NCBI GenBank assembly: GCA_009841225.1
Contig: VXMF01000008.1
Span: 205,763 to 269,762, forward strand
Origin: Terriglobia bacterium
Lineage (GTDB): Bacteria; Acidobacteriota; Terriglobia; Bryobacterales; UBA6623
Direction: 5' to 3'
Length of the DNA: 64,000 nt
Positions within the stretch are counted from its first letter, which is position 1. Every line of letters begins with the position of its first letter. A program made the position numbers and the translations under genes. The notes under the pieces are model-generated. The model saw nothing but the letters and a program-made list of their open reading frames with translations, was not told where the DNA came from and made no database searches. Below are positions 20,251-28,091 of this stretch, one piece after another.

Positions 20251-21439
20251 GGAGCGCACCCTTGAACTGCCCAAAGGCTACCGATTCGCCGCGGGCTATG
20301 CGGGGATTCGCAAGCAACAGTCGGACGACCTCGCCCTGATGGTGTCGGACCGGCCCGCTTCGGCCGCAGGTGTGTTCACGCGCAACTGCGTGCGGGCAGC
20401 ACCCGTAGACTTCAGCGCGGAATCCCTGAGACGCAGCGCGGGCAAGGCCCAAGTGATCGTCGCGAACGCCGGCAATGCAAACTGCGCCACTCCCAACATG
20501 GCCGGAGTAGCCAAAGCTACGGCAGCGGCAGCGGCGAACCTTGCGTCGGCGCCTGAAGAGCATGTCCTGCTGGCTTCGACGGGGGTGATCGGCGAATCCT
20601 TCGGCGAGAGCGTGATCCCGGGCGAGTTGCCCAAGCTGTGGCAGTCGCTGGACAGGACTCAGTTCGAGGCTTGCGCGCAGGCGATCATGACCACCGACAC
20701 CGTACCCAAGGTGAGATCGTGTCGGATCGATACCGACGCAGGACCCGTGCGGCTAGCCGGAATGGCCAAAGGGGCAGGCATGATCATGCCCGACATGGCC
20801 ACGATGCTCAGCTTCGTGTTCACTGATGCCGATGTCGAGCCGTCGCTGCTTCAATCCTTACTCGTGTCTGCGGTCGACCAGAGCTTCAACTGCATCACGG
20901 TGGACTCGGACACGTCCACGAACGATACGGTGTTCCTGCTAGCCAACGGCGGCGCTGGCGTCCGGATCGATGGGGGACGGCAGGAGCAGTTTCAGAACGC
21001 TCTCAACCAAGTGACGCGGGATCTCGCTATCGATATCGCCCGCGACGGAGAGGGCTCCGCCAAGCTGGCGCAAATCACCGTCACCGGCCCGTCGGAACTC
21101 GCTGGGCTGAAAACGATCGCCATGGCAATCGCCAACTCCCCCTTGGTGAAGACCGCGCTGGCAGGCGCTGACCCGAACTGGGGCCGAATCTTGGGAGCGG
21201 CAGGCAAGGCTGGCGTGCCGTTCGATCCGCAGCTCGCCGACGTCTATGTCAACGGCGTGCAGGTTTGCAAGGCCGGAATGCGAGCCGACTTCGACGAGGC
21301 CGCCGTCCAGCGAAGCATGGAGGCGGACGATATACAGATCGAATTGTGCTTGTCAGGGGGTGGGGGAAGCAGCGCAGTCGTGTGGACTTGCGACTTCACG
21401 GAGAGTTACATTCGCATCAACGCGGACTACCGCACATAG
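20243..21439 (+). CDS. argJ: Glutamate N-acetyltransferase / ornithine acetyltransferase
   Basis: 398 residues from the ATG at 20243; the longer frame upstream merely runs through fmt. It transfers acetyl from N-acetylornithine to glutamate in the cyclic arginine pathway. The self-cleavage segment MAKGAGMIMPDMATML is present, with the conserved Ala-Thr pair that separates the alpha and beta chains. TTDTVPK, SFNCITVDSDTSTND and GADPNWGRILGA are also typical. The gene overlaps the end of fmt by 8 bp; linkage of argJ to def-fmt is probably transcriptional only. Whether the enzyme is bifunctional cannot be told from sequence. Confidence 0.95.
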   Translation: MAEERTLELPKGYRFAAGYAGIRKQQSDDLALMVSDRPASAAGVFTRNCVRAAPVDFSAESLRRSAGKAQVIVANAGNANCATPNMAGVAKATAAAAANLASAPEEHVLLASTGVIGESFGESVIPGELPKLWQSLDRTQFEACAQAIMTTDTVPKVRSCRIDTDAGPVRLAGMAKGAGMIMPDMATMLSFVFTDADVEPSLLQSLLVSAVDQSFNCITVDSDTSTNDTVFLLANGGAGVRIDGGRQEQFQNALNQVTRDLAIDIARDGEGSAKLAQITVTGPSELAGLKTIAMAIANSPLVKTALAGADPNWGRILGAAGKAGVPFDPQLADVYVNGVQVCKAGMRADFDEAAVQRSMEADDIQIELCLSGGGGSSAVVWTCDFTESYIRINADYRT

Positions 21440-21496
21440 GCGCCGGTCGATGCCGACAGAAGCCAAGCAGTGCGGATACTCTGAAGAGCAGGCGGA

Positions 21497-21572
<76 letters not shown>

Positions 21573-21914
21573 TCTTTATCTTGTAAATTATTGGAATGAT
21601 TAGAGTTGGATAGGAATCAAGAATTCCGCTACTACTCGAAACACCACTCCGGGACTTGATCAAATGCCCGCCTACGCGGGGCGGACGACGCTTGCACCGC
21701 TCGATCTCCGCAGGCTTGGTAGCGAAAACACCCGCTATCTGCGCGACAGCGGGTCCGTTCTCTGTCCCACGTGCCCGGTCCGAGGCATCACGGCTCACGT
21801 CCGCAGCCTCGGCACCGCGCGACCTCGCTCACGCCCCGAGGCGTGCCGATCTTCGCCGGCTTCCAAGCGACCATGCCGCCCCTGCCATCGTCGAGCAGCG
21901 CTTAACGGCTCGTA

Positions 21915-22154
21915 TCAGCCCTTGTTCTGTCCGAAAATTGCGGCACTTTTCGGACAGTGCTTGCGTTGTCCAAGAAATGAATCATATTGGGGATCCGAAC
22001 CGCTCATCCGCCGCGCCTGCCCATTCCGGATCATCCGTGTCGCCTCGTACCCATGGATTGTTCGCTGCGCCGCCTGGATTTCACGAAATCCCTGCTCGGC
22101 TTTCACTCGTTGCTTGATTGCTCGGCGGTCCTGCTCCGAGATGTTGTGCGATCC
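21915..22154 (-). mobile_element. Truncated IS6-family transposase (C-terminal remnant)
   Basis: On the minus strand the frame directly after the stop of the hydrolase-like gene encodes HNISEQDRRAIKQRV, then KAEQGFREIQAAQRTIHGYE and ATRMIRNGQARR. This matches the C-terminal block of IS6/IS240-type DDE transposases, which read like NNIxEQDHRxIKRR...GYExMHMIRKGQ. Only about 60 residues remain; the catalytic DDE core is absent apart from the Glu-containing EQD segment. A perfect 11 bp inverted repeat just downstream may include the element's terminal repeat. Confidence 0.7.
21927..21957. repeat. 11 bp perfect inverted repeat at the end of the IS remnant
   Basis: CTGTCCGAAAA (21927-21937) and TTTTCGGACAG (21947-21957) are exact inverted complements separated by nine bases. 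The position just past the transposase 3' end suggests a terminal inverted repeat, or a terminator-like hairpin of the element. Confidence 0.6.
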
Positions 22155-22934
22155 TTAGCGCCGTCCTAGGACGCCTAGGATGAGCTCTTCCACTTTCCGC
22201 CAGACGCCCGGGTCGCGAGCCATCCTGGCATGCGCTACGCGCCCGATCGTCTTGTGCCACGGCAGGTGGGACAGGCCGATGTTCGAACCCTCGTAGTCGA
22301 AGCGAAAGTTTCCCAGTATCTCGGTACGTTCCGGGTTCCGGGCCCGGATCGGAGCTTCGCCGCGTATCAACCATCCGTTGTCCTGATACAGGTTCGCGGC
22401 GCGCAACACGTTCGGTGGAATCTCGGAATCGTTCAGTCCTACACTGTCCACCTGAACAGTCAGTAGGACCGGAATGCGGAGGGCGTGTAGTTGCCGCACG
22501 AACTTGACGACGGCGGCTCCACCAAAACTCTGTCCGTAAACGACTATCCTGGCGTTCAATGGTTCGGCCTGCTGGAGGCGGCCGTCGCCGTTAAGGTCCA
22601 GCGATTCGCGCACCAAGCGAACGGCCAGGTTCCGTTTCCTGTTCTCGACGGTCTCCACATGCACTCCCGGCAAGTGGTGATCGCGTATCCTCTGAGCCAT
22701 CCGCCCCACACCGACTTCCGTATTGCGCCAAGAATCCCGTCCCCCCATAAAACCGATAATCAGTGTCTCCTGGTCTCCGAGGGGTGTTGGCGTCGAGAAA
22801 TGCACATAGCTTTGGGTGGATCGGAAAGCACACGATGCGAACAAGCCGCCGAACAGAAGCAACGCGATCAAGATCCCAAAGCGGCCTCCACGGAAGATGC
22901 GAACTGTTCCCCCGGAGCGGGTCTCTAAGCCCAT
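22155..22934 (-). CDS. Alpha/beta-hydrolase-like protein, N-terminal membrane anchor
   Basis: About 259 residues from the ATG at 22934; an earlier ATG at 23021 would add 29 residues that look non-coding. A hydrophobic segment near residues 15-37 ending LFASC could be a lipoprotein-type or uncleaved anchor. The nucleophile-elbow motif VVYGQSFGGAAVV and preceding LIIGFMGGRDSWR suggest an alpha/beta-hydrolase fold with Ser in GQSFGG. The segment SLDLNGDGRLQQAEP resembles an EF-hand-like calcium loop. No substrate can be named. Its stop codon is directly followed in frame by the IS6 transposase tail, and it lies inside the segment bounded by tRNA-end repeats, so it may be acquired cargo. Confidence 0.65.
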   Translation of the reverse strand: MGLETRSGGTVRIFRGGRFGILIALLLFGGLFASCAFRSTQSYVHFSTPTPLGDQETLIIGFMGGRDSWRNTEVGVGRMAQRIRDHHLPGVHVETVENRKRNLAVRLVRESLDLNGDGRLQQAEPLNARIVVYGQSFGGAAVVKFVRQLHALRIPVLLTVQVDSVGLNDSEIPPNVLRAANLYQDNGWLIRGEAPIRARNPERTEILGNFRFDYEGSNIGLSHLPWHKTIGRVAHARMARDPGVWRKVEELILGVLGRR

Positions 22935-23150
22935 GATTCCCAAGAATAGAGCATGAGATCCACAAGCGAGACTTCTTAGCCCGAGTTCGCCAGCTTCGGT
23001 TTTCTCCGATGCGTAAGCCATGACGCATCAATGACATACGGGTCGGAGTAACTCCGGCATGTCATTACAGGATCTTTCATCAGCCATCACTTTCGGCGCG
23101 TCTTGGGCTGATGCTCGCCTCCGTGGTGGCCTCGCTCTAGCTGGCGTGTG

Positions 23151-23165
23151 CTGCAGGGCCCACCA
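23151..23165 (+). repeat. Putative att site, copy 2 (repeat of the tRNA 3' end)
   Basis: An exact copy of CTGCAGGGCCCACCA, the last 15 bases of the tRNA at 21558-21572, and 18 of 21 bases match when extended leftwards. It lies 1.6 kb from the tRNA in the same orientation, as expected for the far attachment site of an integrated element. Confidence 0.55.
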
Positions 23166-23186
23166 CGTGACGCTGTCGAACTAACG

Positions 23187-24542
23187 CTAGACCGTATCTG
23201 GCGTCGGATGGACCCACGGCTTGCGATACGGCCGCGCCAGCTTGCTATTGGCCTCTTTGTCGCCGATCACAGAGTGTGACTTCGCATCCCAGTGCAGCGA
23301 CCGGCCGATGTCGAGGGAGACGTTGCCGAGTAGGCAGCACGCCGTCGAAATGTGTCCTTGCTCGATGTCGGCGACCGGCTTGGAACGATTGTCGATGGCC
23401 TCGAGGAAGTCTTTCATGTGCGCGCGCAGGACAGGGAACTCATGAGCCCCGAGCCTTGAATCGACCGTGTCGACATTGTCGATCTCGTACTTGTCCATCT
23501 CCGTGACTGCCTTCTTGAGAATGGGCTTTTCGGACTTGTCCACAGGAATAAACTCCCACTTCGTGGTCGAGCCCTTGAACAGGCCCTTTTCGCCATAGAT
23601 GAAGTACGCCCACGGGTAGCCGGGGTATACGGGAGGCCCCCAGTTGCGGTGCGTCCACACCACGTTGAGATCGGGGAACGAAAATGTGGCCGTCTGCGTG
23701 TCGGGCGTGTTGGCCTTGCTGTCTTTGTCGACGAAGATGCCGCCGGTGGAGTGAACCACGGAGGGCCAGCCTAGGTCGAGCGTCCAGCGCACAAGGTCGA
23801 TCATGTGGATGCACATGTCTCCGATGACGCCGTTGCCGTACTCCATGAAGTAGCGCCAGCGACGGGGGTGAGTCCACTGACAGAACGGACGCATCGGCGC
23901 CGGGCCGGTCCACATTTCGTAATCCAAGTGCGCAGGCGGGTCGGTGTCGGGCGGATTGCCCCTGGGACTCCTGTAGACGTAGCAACAGACCTCGGCGTGC
24001 GAGATCTTGCCGAGCATGCCGCTCTGAATGCGGTCGCGGGCCTCGATTAGATGGGGGGCGGAGCGTCTCTGGGTTCCGACTTGGACGACCCGGCCGTACT
24101 TGCGGGCAGCAGCCACCATTGACTGGCCCTCGACGACATCGACCGAGATCGGTTTCTGGACATATACGTCGGCTCCAGCCTGCATGGCTTCGATCGCCGG
24201 CAGGCAGTGCCAGTGGTCCGGAGTGGCGACCTCGACAATGTCGGGCTGCTCCTGCTTGAGCAGTTCGCGATAGTCACCGTAGGTCTTGGGCGTCTTGCCA
24301 GACTTGTGCCGCTTGGCGGCGGTCTTGGCATCGGCGGCCAAGCTCTTGCTGTCGGGATCGCATAGCGCGACGATCTCGACATCTTCAACCTGCACCAAGC
24401 GGAAGAGGTCGTTCTTGCCGTACCAGCCGGAGCCGACGAGCGCGACTCGCCTAGGCTTGTTGGCCGCCCTGGCCCCCACGAGTGTCATGCCGGCAGTTGC
24501 GGTGCCGACAAACGTGCGTCGATTGAGGAGTTGCTGTGTCAT
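23187..24542 (-). CDS. Gfo/Idh/MocA family oxidoreductase, Tat-exported
   Basis: 451 residues. The N-terminus has a twin-arginine-like signal (NRRTFVGTA at residues 7-15, then a hydrophobic stretch), so the mature protein probably works in the periplasm with a pre-bound NAD(P). The Rossmann loop RVALVGSGWYGKNDL is near residue 32, the ATPDHWHCLPA region near residue 107 and YVQKPISVDV near residue 126, where QKP replaces the common EKP. GNGVIGDMCIHMIDLVRW contains the conserved histidine pair. The long form is common in Acidobacteriota and Planctomycetota. Substrate is unknown; sugar or polyol oxidation is family-based inference. Confidence 0.88.
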   Translation of the reverse strand: MTQQLLNRRTFVGTATAGMTLVGARAANKPRRVALVGSGWYGKNDLFRLVQVEDVEIVALCDPDSKSLAADAKTAAKRHKSGKTPKTYGDYRELLKQEQPDIVEVATPDHWHCLPAIEAMQAGADVYVQKPISVDVVEGQSMVAAARKYGRVVQVGTQRRSAPHLIEARDRIQSGMLGKISHAEVCCYVYRSPRGNPPDTDPPAHLDYEMWTGPAPMRPFCQWTHPRRWRYFMEYGNGVIGDMCIHMIDLVRWTLDLGWPSVVHSTGGIFVDKDSKANTPDTQTATFSFPDLNVVWTHRNWGPPVYPGYPWAYFIYGEKGLFKGSTTKWEFIPVDKSEKPILKKAVTEMDKYEIDNVDTVDSRLGAHEFPVLRAHMKDFLEAIDNRSKPVADIEQGHISTACCLLGNVSLDIGRSLHWDAKSHSVIGDKEANSKLARPYRKPWVHPTPDTV

Positions 24543-24691
24543 GTTGGGGGTGCCTCACAGAACCCTATCACAGATCGCACCGGCGGGAAGGGCTAGGCGT
24601 GGGCCGGAAGGGCTGGATGCGCCACTGGCTTCGTTCGGTGACAAGTTGCTCGAGAGCGTACAGCCGGCTCTCTCGCCAAGCCCATTCCAAG

Positions 24692-24895
24692 CTACCTACT
24701 GGAATCTCCGCGCATCTCTGACAGATCGCCACGCCACTCGACTTTGCCGATGTAATCCGCTAGGCCTTGAATCCGCCTCATGCGTAAGGCCTCTTTCAGC
24801 GCGAGATTGACCGTTGCTGAGTAAGTCTTGACACCAAGAACCCGAACGGCTTCCTCCAAGAGACGTTCGTCGAGTACAAGAGTTGTGCGTCTCAT
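24692..24895 (-). CDS. VapB-type antitoxin without a visible toxin
   Basis: 67 residues: RRTTLVLDERLLEEAVRVLG is the N-terminal strand-helix of VapB-family ribbon-helix-helix antitoxins, followed by KTYSATVNLALKEALRMRR and an acidic end. In a normal pair a vapC PIN-domain gene would start within a few bases downstream. I translated the minus strand from 24691 to 24543 in all three frames and saw no PIN motif such as VDTSVWI, so the toxin is missing or has been lost. It could still act as an autorepressor or neutralise a toxin elsewhere. Confidence 0.65.
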   Translation of the reverse strand: MRRTTLVLDERLLEEAVRVLGVKTYSATVNLALKEALRMRRIQGLADYIGKVEWRGDLSEMRGDSSR

Positions 24896-25077
24896 ATGAA
24901 GACGCTATCACTTTCGTTTGGCAAGCCCTACCTCCGTTGCGGTCAACCTCGGCCAGCTCCTCACCTCAAGACACAGCCGCACACGCGAGCCCATAGCAAA
25001 TTGACAATGCAAACAGCACCACTGAGACTGAGATTACAGACGGTTTCCTCGCGATGGCGAGTCCGCCGCTCAACGTA

Positions 25078-26127
25078 ATGACCCCTCGCGCAATATGCAT
25101 TGTTGCCGCTGGCATCGCCACCACCCTGCTGTTCTCGGTCGCTGTCCAGTCATTTCCCGAACAACTCCAGGTCTACCCAGACCACACCCGCCTACCAGTC
25201 GGTGAGCAGATCCGCTATTCCGTCTTCCATCTCCAAGAAGGAAATCCGAAACAGGTCGAGAACTATAGCCTCGAGTCTGAGGATCCGACGGTTGTTCGCG
25301 TGGTCGACAGATGGCGCCTCGAGGCAGTCTCACCCGGTACCACGGACGTGTTGATACGCAGCGACGTCGGCCAGCGCCGGTTGTCCATCGAGGTCGGTCG
25401 GGGCCGACGGCCCCCTATGCCGGCGACGCATCACTCGGCGGTCGACCGTCTCGCCGGCGAGGAACTGCTATTCGTTGGGCATGCCAATCTGGACGGGTTC
25501 GACCATACGGCAGTGGCAAAGCCCGGCATAGACCGGCTGGTCCGAGAGTTCAAGGCGCGCGGCCATCCAGTGATCTATTTCGTCAGCGAGGACTACCCGT
25601 ACTGGTATACCGATGATCGCCAGCCCGATCTCGCAATCGTCAGCGAAGGCCAGGAGCACGAGATCTTGGTCGACGCCGAGCGGGTCGTCTTCACCGGGGG
25701 CGACTTCATGTTCTGTACGCCGCGGAACGCTCAGATGACGCTACACGGCATGCTCAAGGCCGGAAATCGGAAACGCATCCATTTCGCGTTTGCAACCGAT
25801 GCGATTTGGGCCGTGGACATATTCGCGCCAGGGCGTTCGCGCCCGTACCCGGCATCAATGGCGCTCGTAGATCATCTCTTGCTAGAACACCCGTCGTACC
25901 AAGACCGATACGAGCAGGTTGTTGTTCCGTTCCTGAAGAGGCTCTTCGAGGAGTTTCCGGTCATTGGATATCCGGCTAACGCGCCGAAGCCACATCTCAA
26001 CGATCTAGTCGACGGCTGGACCATTGAGGTGGCGATTGACCAGGCATTCACGCGGCGCTATCAATCGGGCGATCCAGAGAAGCTGATCCGGCTCGATTTC
26101 ATATCGGCATCCGCGAATAGAAGTTGA
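25078..26127 (+). CDS. Exported protein with Ig-like (Big2-type) domain, unrecognised C-terminus
   Basis: 349 residues from the ATG at 25078; an ATG eight codons earlier is possible. An N-terminal hydrophobic segment (about residues 3-25) acts as signal or anchor. Residues 28-115 (QVYPDHTRLPVGEQIRYSVF through VSPGTTDVLIRSDVGQRRLS) look like a bacterial Ig-like domain of the Big2 type. The remaining 230 residues are not a family I can name. LLFVGHANLDGFDHTAVAKP followed by RLVREFKARGHPVIYFVSED vaguely recalls the start of isochorismatase-like hydrolases. The gene stands alone between the VapB-like gene and the convergent ATPase gene. Confidence 0.7.
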   Translation: MTPRAICIVAAGIATTLLFSVAVQSFPEQLQVYPDHTRLPVGEQIRYSVFHLQEGNPKQVENYSLESEDPTVVRVVDRWRLEAVSPGTTDVLIRSDVGQRRLSIEVGRGRRPPMPATHHSAVDRLAGEELLFVGHANLDGFDHTAVAKPGIDRLVREFKARGHPVIYFVSEDYPYWYTDDRQPDLAIVSEGQEHEILVDAERVVFTGGDFMFCTPRNAQMTLHGMLKAGNRKRIHFAFATDAIWAVDIFAPGRSRPYPASMALVDHLLLEHPSYQDRYEQVVVPFLKRLFEEFPVIGYPANAPKPHLNDLVDGWTIEVAIDQAFTRRYQSGDPEKLIRLDFISASANRS

Positions 26128-26331
26128 CCGGCATTGTCGAACTGGCAATCCTAGACGCCCTTGCCGTCCCGGGTCGGCGGCTGTACACTCTCGTCGAGCA
26201 AACGCTTGATCGACCATCCTTGGTCGCGTGTGTCGGCGGTTGACGCACTCCTCAGGCCCCTTCTGTTTTGAAGGAGCCCGGGCCATGGCTCGGATTTCTC
26301 CGCCCTCACATGTCAACCCACGATCATGGCC

Positions 26332-27675
26332 TCATGGGGCTTCCGGCATGCTTAGGGACCACTCCCAAGCCGTCTGGACCGACACACCTGCGGGCACTTC
26401 CTGTGGAAAACCGTCCGCCGCCAGCGTCAGGACAAGCTTGCTGGCCTCTGGCGTTTCAGCGCCTGCCGCTTGCAGGGCACGAATCTCCCTCTCAGCCGTG
26501 GCTGGGTCTGACAGGTCAGTACAGACTTGGATGAGAGTTGCCTCGCCGCCTAGGCCTCGGGCCAGAAAGTCGACTTCGAACCCTTCCCGAGTCCGGACAT
26601 ACGTGATCTCACATCCTCTGCGCTCGAGCTCGACAAGCACGGCTGTCTCCAAGGCGTGGCCGAGGTTTGCCCGGCCGGTCCTGTCGAAGATCGGAATCAA
26701 GCCTGTGTCTACAGGGTACGCTTTGCGAGGGTTGACCATCCGTTGCCGCTCCGATGTCGATTCCATCCAGATCACTCGTACCAAAAAGCAGTCATCAAGG
26801 TATCCGAGCATTTGATGCACGGAGTCCTTTGAAATTGCGATCCCCTGCGACTTCAGGGTCCTGTGGAACTTCTCGACGCTGAAGAGCGACCCGGCGTTGC
26901 CGAGCAGCTGCCGAACGAGCCAGCGAAGGCCGGTCACGTTCCGTACCACGTGGCGCTCTACCACGTCTCGGAAGATGGCGACGTCCACGTAGTCCCGGAA
27001 CAGCTGCCTCCGTGACGGCGCCTCGAGCCCCTGGGCTTCCGGGAATCCTCCCGTGCGTAGCCAATCGATATAGGCTCTCTCCATCCGTGACCCGACATTC
27101 GCCGTCTGGCCGCTCCCATCCAAGGAAACCTCCAGCCTGCTGTGCCGGAGTGCCTCTTCGAAGCTGAACGGGTGGAGGAGGATGCGCCATCCACGGCCGC
27201 GTAGTGCGGTTGCGATTTCCTGCGAGAGCAGGCCTGCGGACGAGCCCGTGACGATGACATCATCCCCCTCGGTCTCCAGAACCCGACGCACAAATCGCTC
27301 CCACCCCCTAACCAATTGGATCTCGTCAAAGTGCCAAGTCACGCGAGTCTCTCGGCCAGACACCGGAAACAACCGGCGGTACTCGTCAAGTAGGAAGCCG
27401 AGATCGGCGGCGTCTAGGTCGGCGAGACGCTCGTCTTCAAACGAAACGAAGGGCAGCAGGCGCTGAGGGGTGCCGTCTCGAAGCTTCGCGGAACGAAGCT
27501 GTTGCAGGAACATGGTCTTGCCTGCACGGCGCACTCCGACGACGGCGCTGACCTTGCCGGGAAAGTGGATTCTGCCGTGAACAGTGCGGGTGGTCATGGC
27601 CGGCGTCGGCTTCCTGATGGAATCCTCCAGCAATTCACGAAATATCTGCTTCAGTCGTGGACGTGAGACGGTCAT
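26332..27675 (-). CDS. AAA_14/DUF4143-type ATP-binding protein
   Basis: 447 residues. The N-terminal P-loop ATPase has a Walker A GVRRAGKT at residues 47-54 and Walker B VTWHFDEIQ ending near residue 120, with a sensor-like VIVTGSSAGLL at about 140. The C-terminal half is DUF4143-like, with a winged-helix stretch (GSLFSVEKFHRTLKSQGIAI) and the final nuclease-fold-like part containing EVDFLARG. These proteins are common and patchily distributed in bacteria and archaea. A role as restriction-like or transposon-like ATPase has been suggested but not shown. The gene is alone, converges on the exported protein, and has an AT-rich leader with palindromes, consistent with horizontal arrival. Confidence 0.85.
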   Translation of the reverse strand: MTVSRPRLKQIFRELLEDSIRKPTPAMTTRTVHGRIHFPGKVSAVVGVRRAGKTMFLQQLRSAKLRDGTPQRLLPFVSFEDERLADLDAADLGFLLDEYRRLFPVSGRETRVTWHFDEIQLVRGWERFVRRVLETEGDDVIVTGSSAGLLSQEIATALRGRGWRILLHPFSFEEALRHSRLEVSLDGSGQTANVGSRMERAYIDWLRTGGFPEAQGLEAPSRRQLFRDYVDVAIFRDVVERHVVRNVTGLRWLVRQLLGNAGSLFSVEKFHRTLKSQGIAISKDSVHQMLGYLDDCFLVRVIWMESTSERQRMVNPRKAYPVDTGLIPIFDRTGRANLGHALETAVLVELERRGCEITYVRTREGFEVDFLARGLGGEATLIQVCTDLSDPATAEREIRALQAAGAETPEASKLVLTLAADGFPQEVPAGVSVQTAWEWSLSMPEAP

Positions 27676-27699
27676 TTCAGTAAAATCACCTTTTTATAA

Positions 27700-27713
27700 G
27701 GATAATATTATCC
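27700..27713. promoter_or_regulatory. 14 bp perfect palindrome, candidate operator of the ATPase gene
   Basis: GGATAATATTATCC is fully self-complementary and sits 25-38 bases upstream of the ATPase start at 27675. TAATAT/ATTATC also resembles a -10 element, so a dimeric regulator binding here would block the promoter. Confidence 0.5.
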
Positions 27714-27781
27714 AGATTTCTCACGATACGCAGGCGAAAAGAGCAACTTTCTCTCCAAAACTCGTGCGGATTTCGAAAAAC

Positions 27782-27798
27782 CTCCTTTTAAAAAGGAG
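27782..27798. repeat. 17 bp inverted repeat with one-base centre
   Basis: CTCCTTTT and AAAAGGAG flank a single A. It lies 107-123 bases upstream of the ATPase start in the same AT-rich patch and is a second possible regulator site. Confidence 0.5.
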
Positions 27799-28091
27799 AA
27801 ATATCAATAAACTTCTTATTATTATCAGGAGAAATTGGCTCCGGCTTCCTTGGCTCGCTTGTCCCGCAACGCATGATCTGTAGCTTGGCGGCACAGTCGC
27901 GCGGGAATCGGTCCGCTCATGCGAAGTGCCGCTGGCCACTCACTGTGACTGGAAACTTGCCTGAGGCTGCAGGCATTGACCATCCGCTCGATCGCCGATC
28001 ATCGTCACAGACCGCGTCGGCACCAAGATGGAGCAGGGCAATTGGGTTTGCGTTCGAGACCGGCCATGCCATCCGTGGCGTGGATCGCAGT

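Larger units (their letters stand above)
21573..22154. other. 582 bp without an intact gene, inside the tRNA-bounded segment
   Basis: This stretch holds no credible intact gene. On the minus strand its distal half carries the C-terminal end of an IS6-type transposase and a perfect inverted repeat. Its proximal half (about 21585-21900) has short hairpins such as CCCGCCTACGCGGG but no recognisable coding remnant; an integrase remnant was looked for and not found. Confidence 0.6.
27676..28091. other. 416 bp intergenic region, AT-rich half upstream of the ATPase
   Basis: No gene is supported here. Bases 27676-27835 are conspicuously AT-rich compared with everything around them and contain two perfect palindromes. 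The rest (about 27840-28091) returns to normal composition; short open frames there overlap the end of the hydrolase gene only as shadows. Confidence 0.6.

Noticed and set aside
21656..22158. Plus-strand open frames of about 150-160 codons in the segment after the tRNA
   Set aside because: They run antisense to the IS6 transposase tail and are rich in Arg, Cys and Pro with no motif; better explained as shadows.
26230..26300. Small stem CCTTCTGTTTTGAAGG between the convergent exported-protein and ATPase genes as a terminator
   Set aside because: Only five base pairs without a T-tract; too weak to call.
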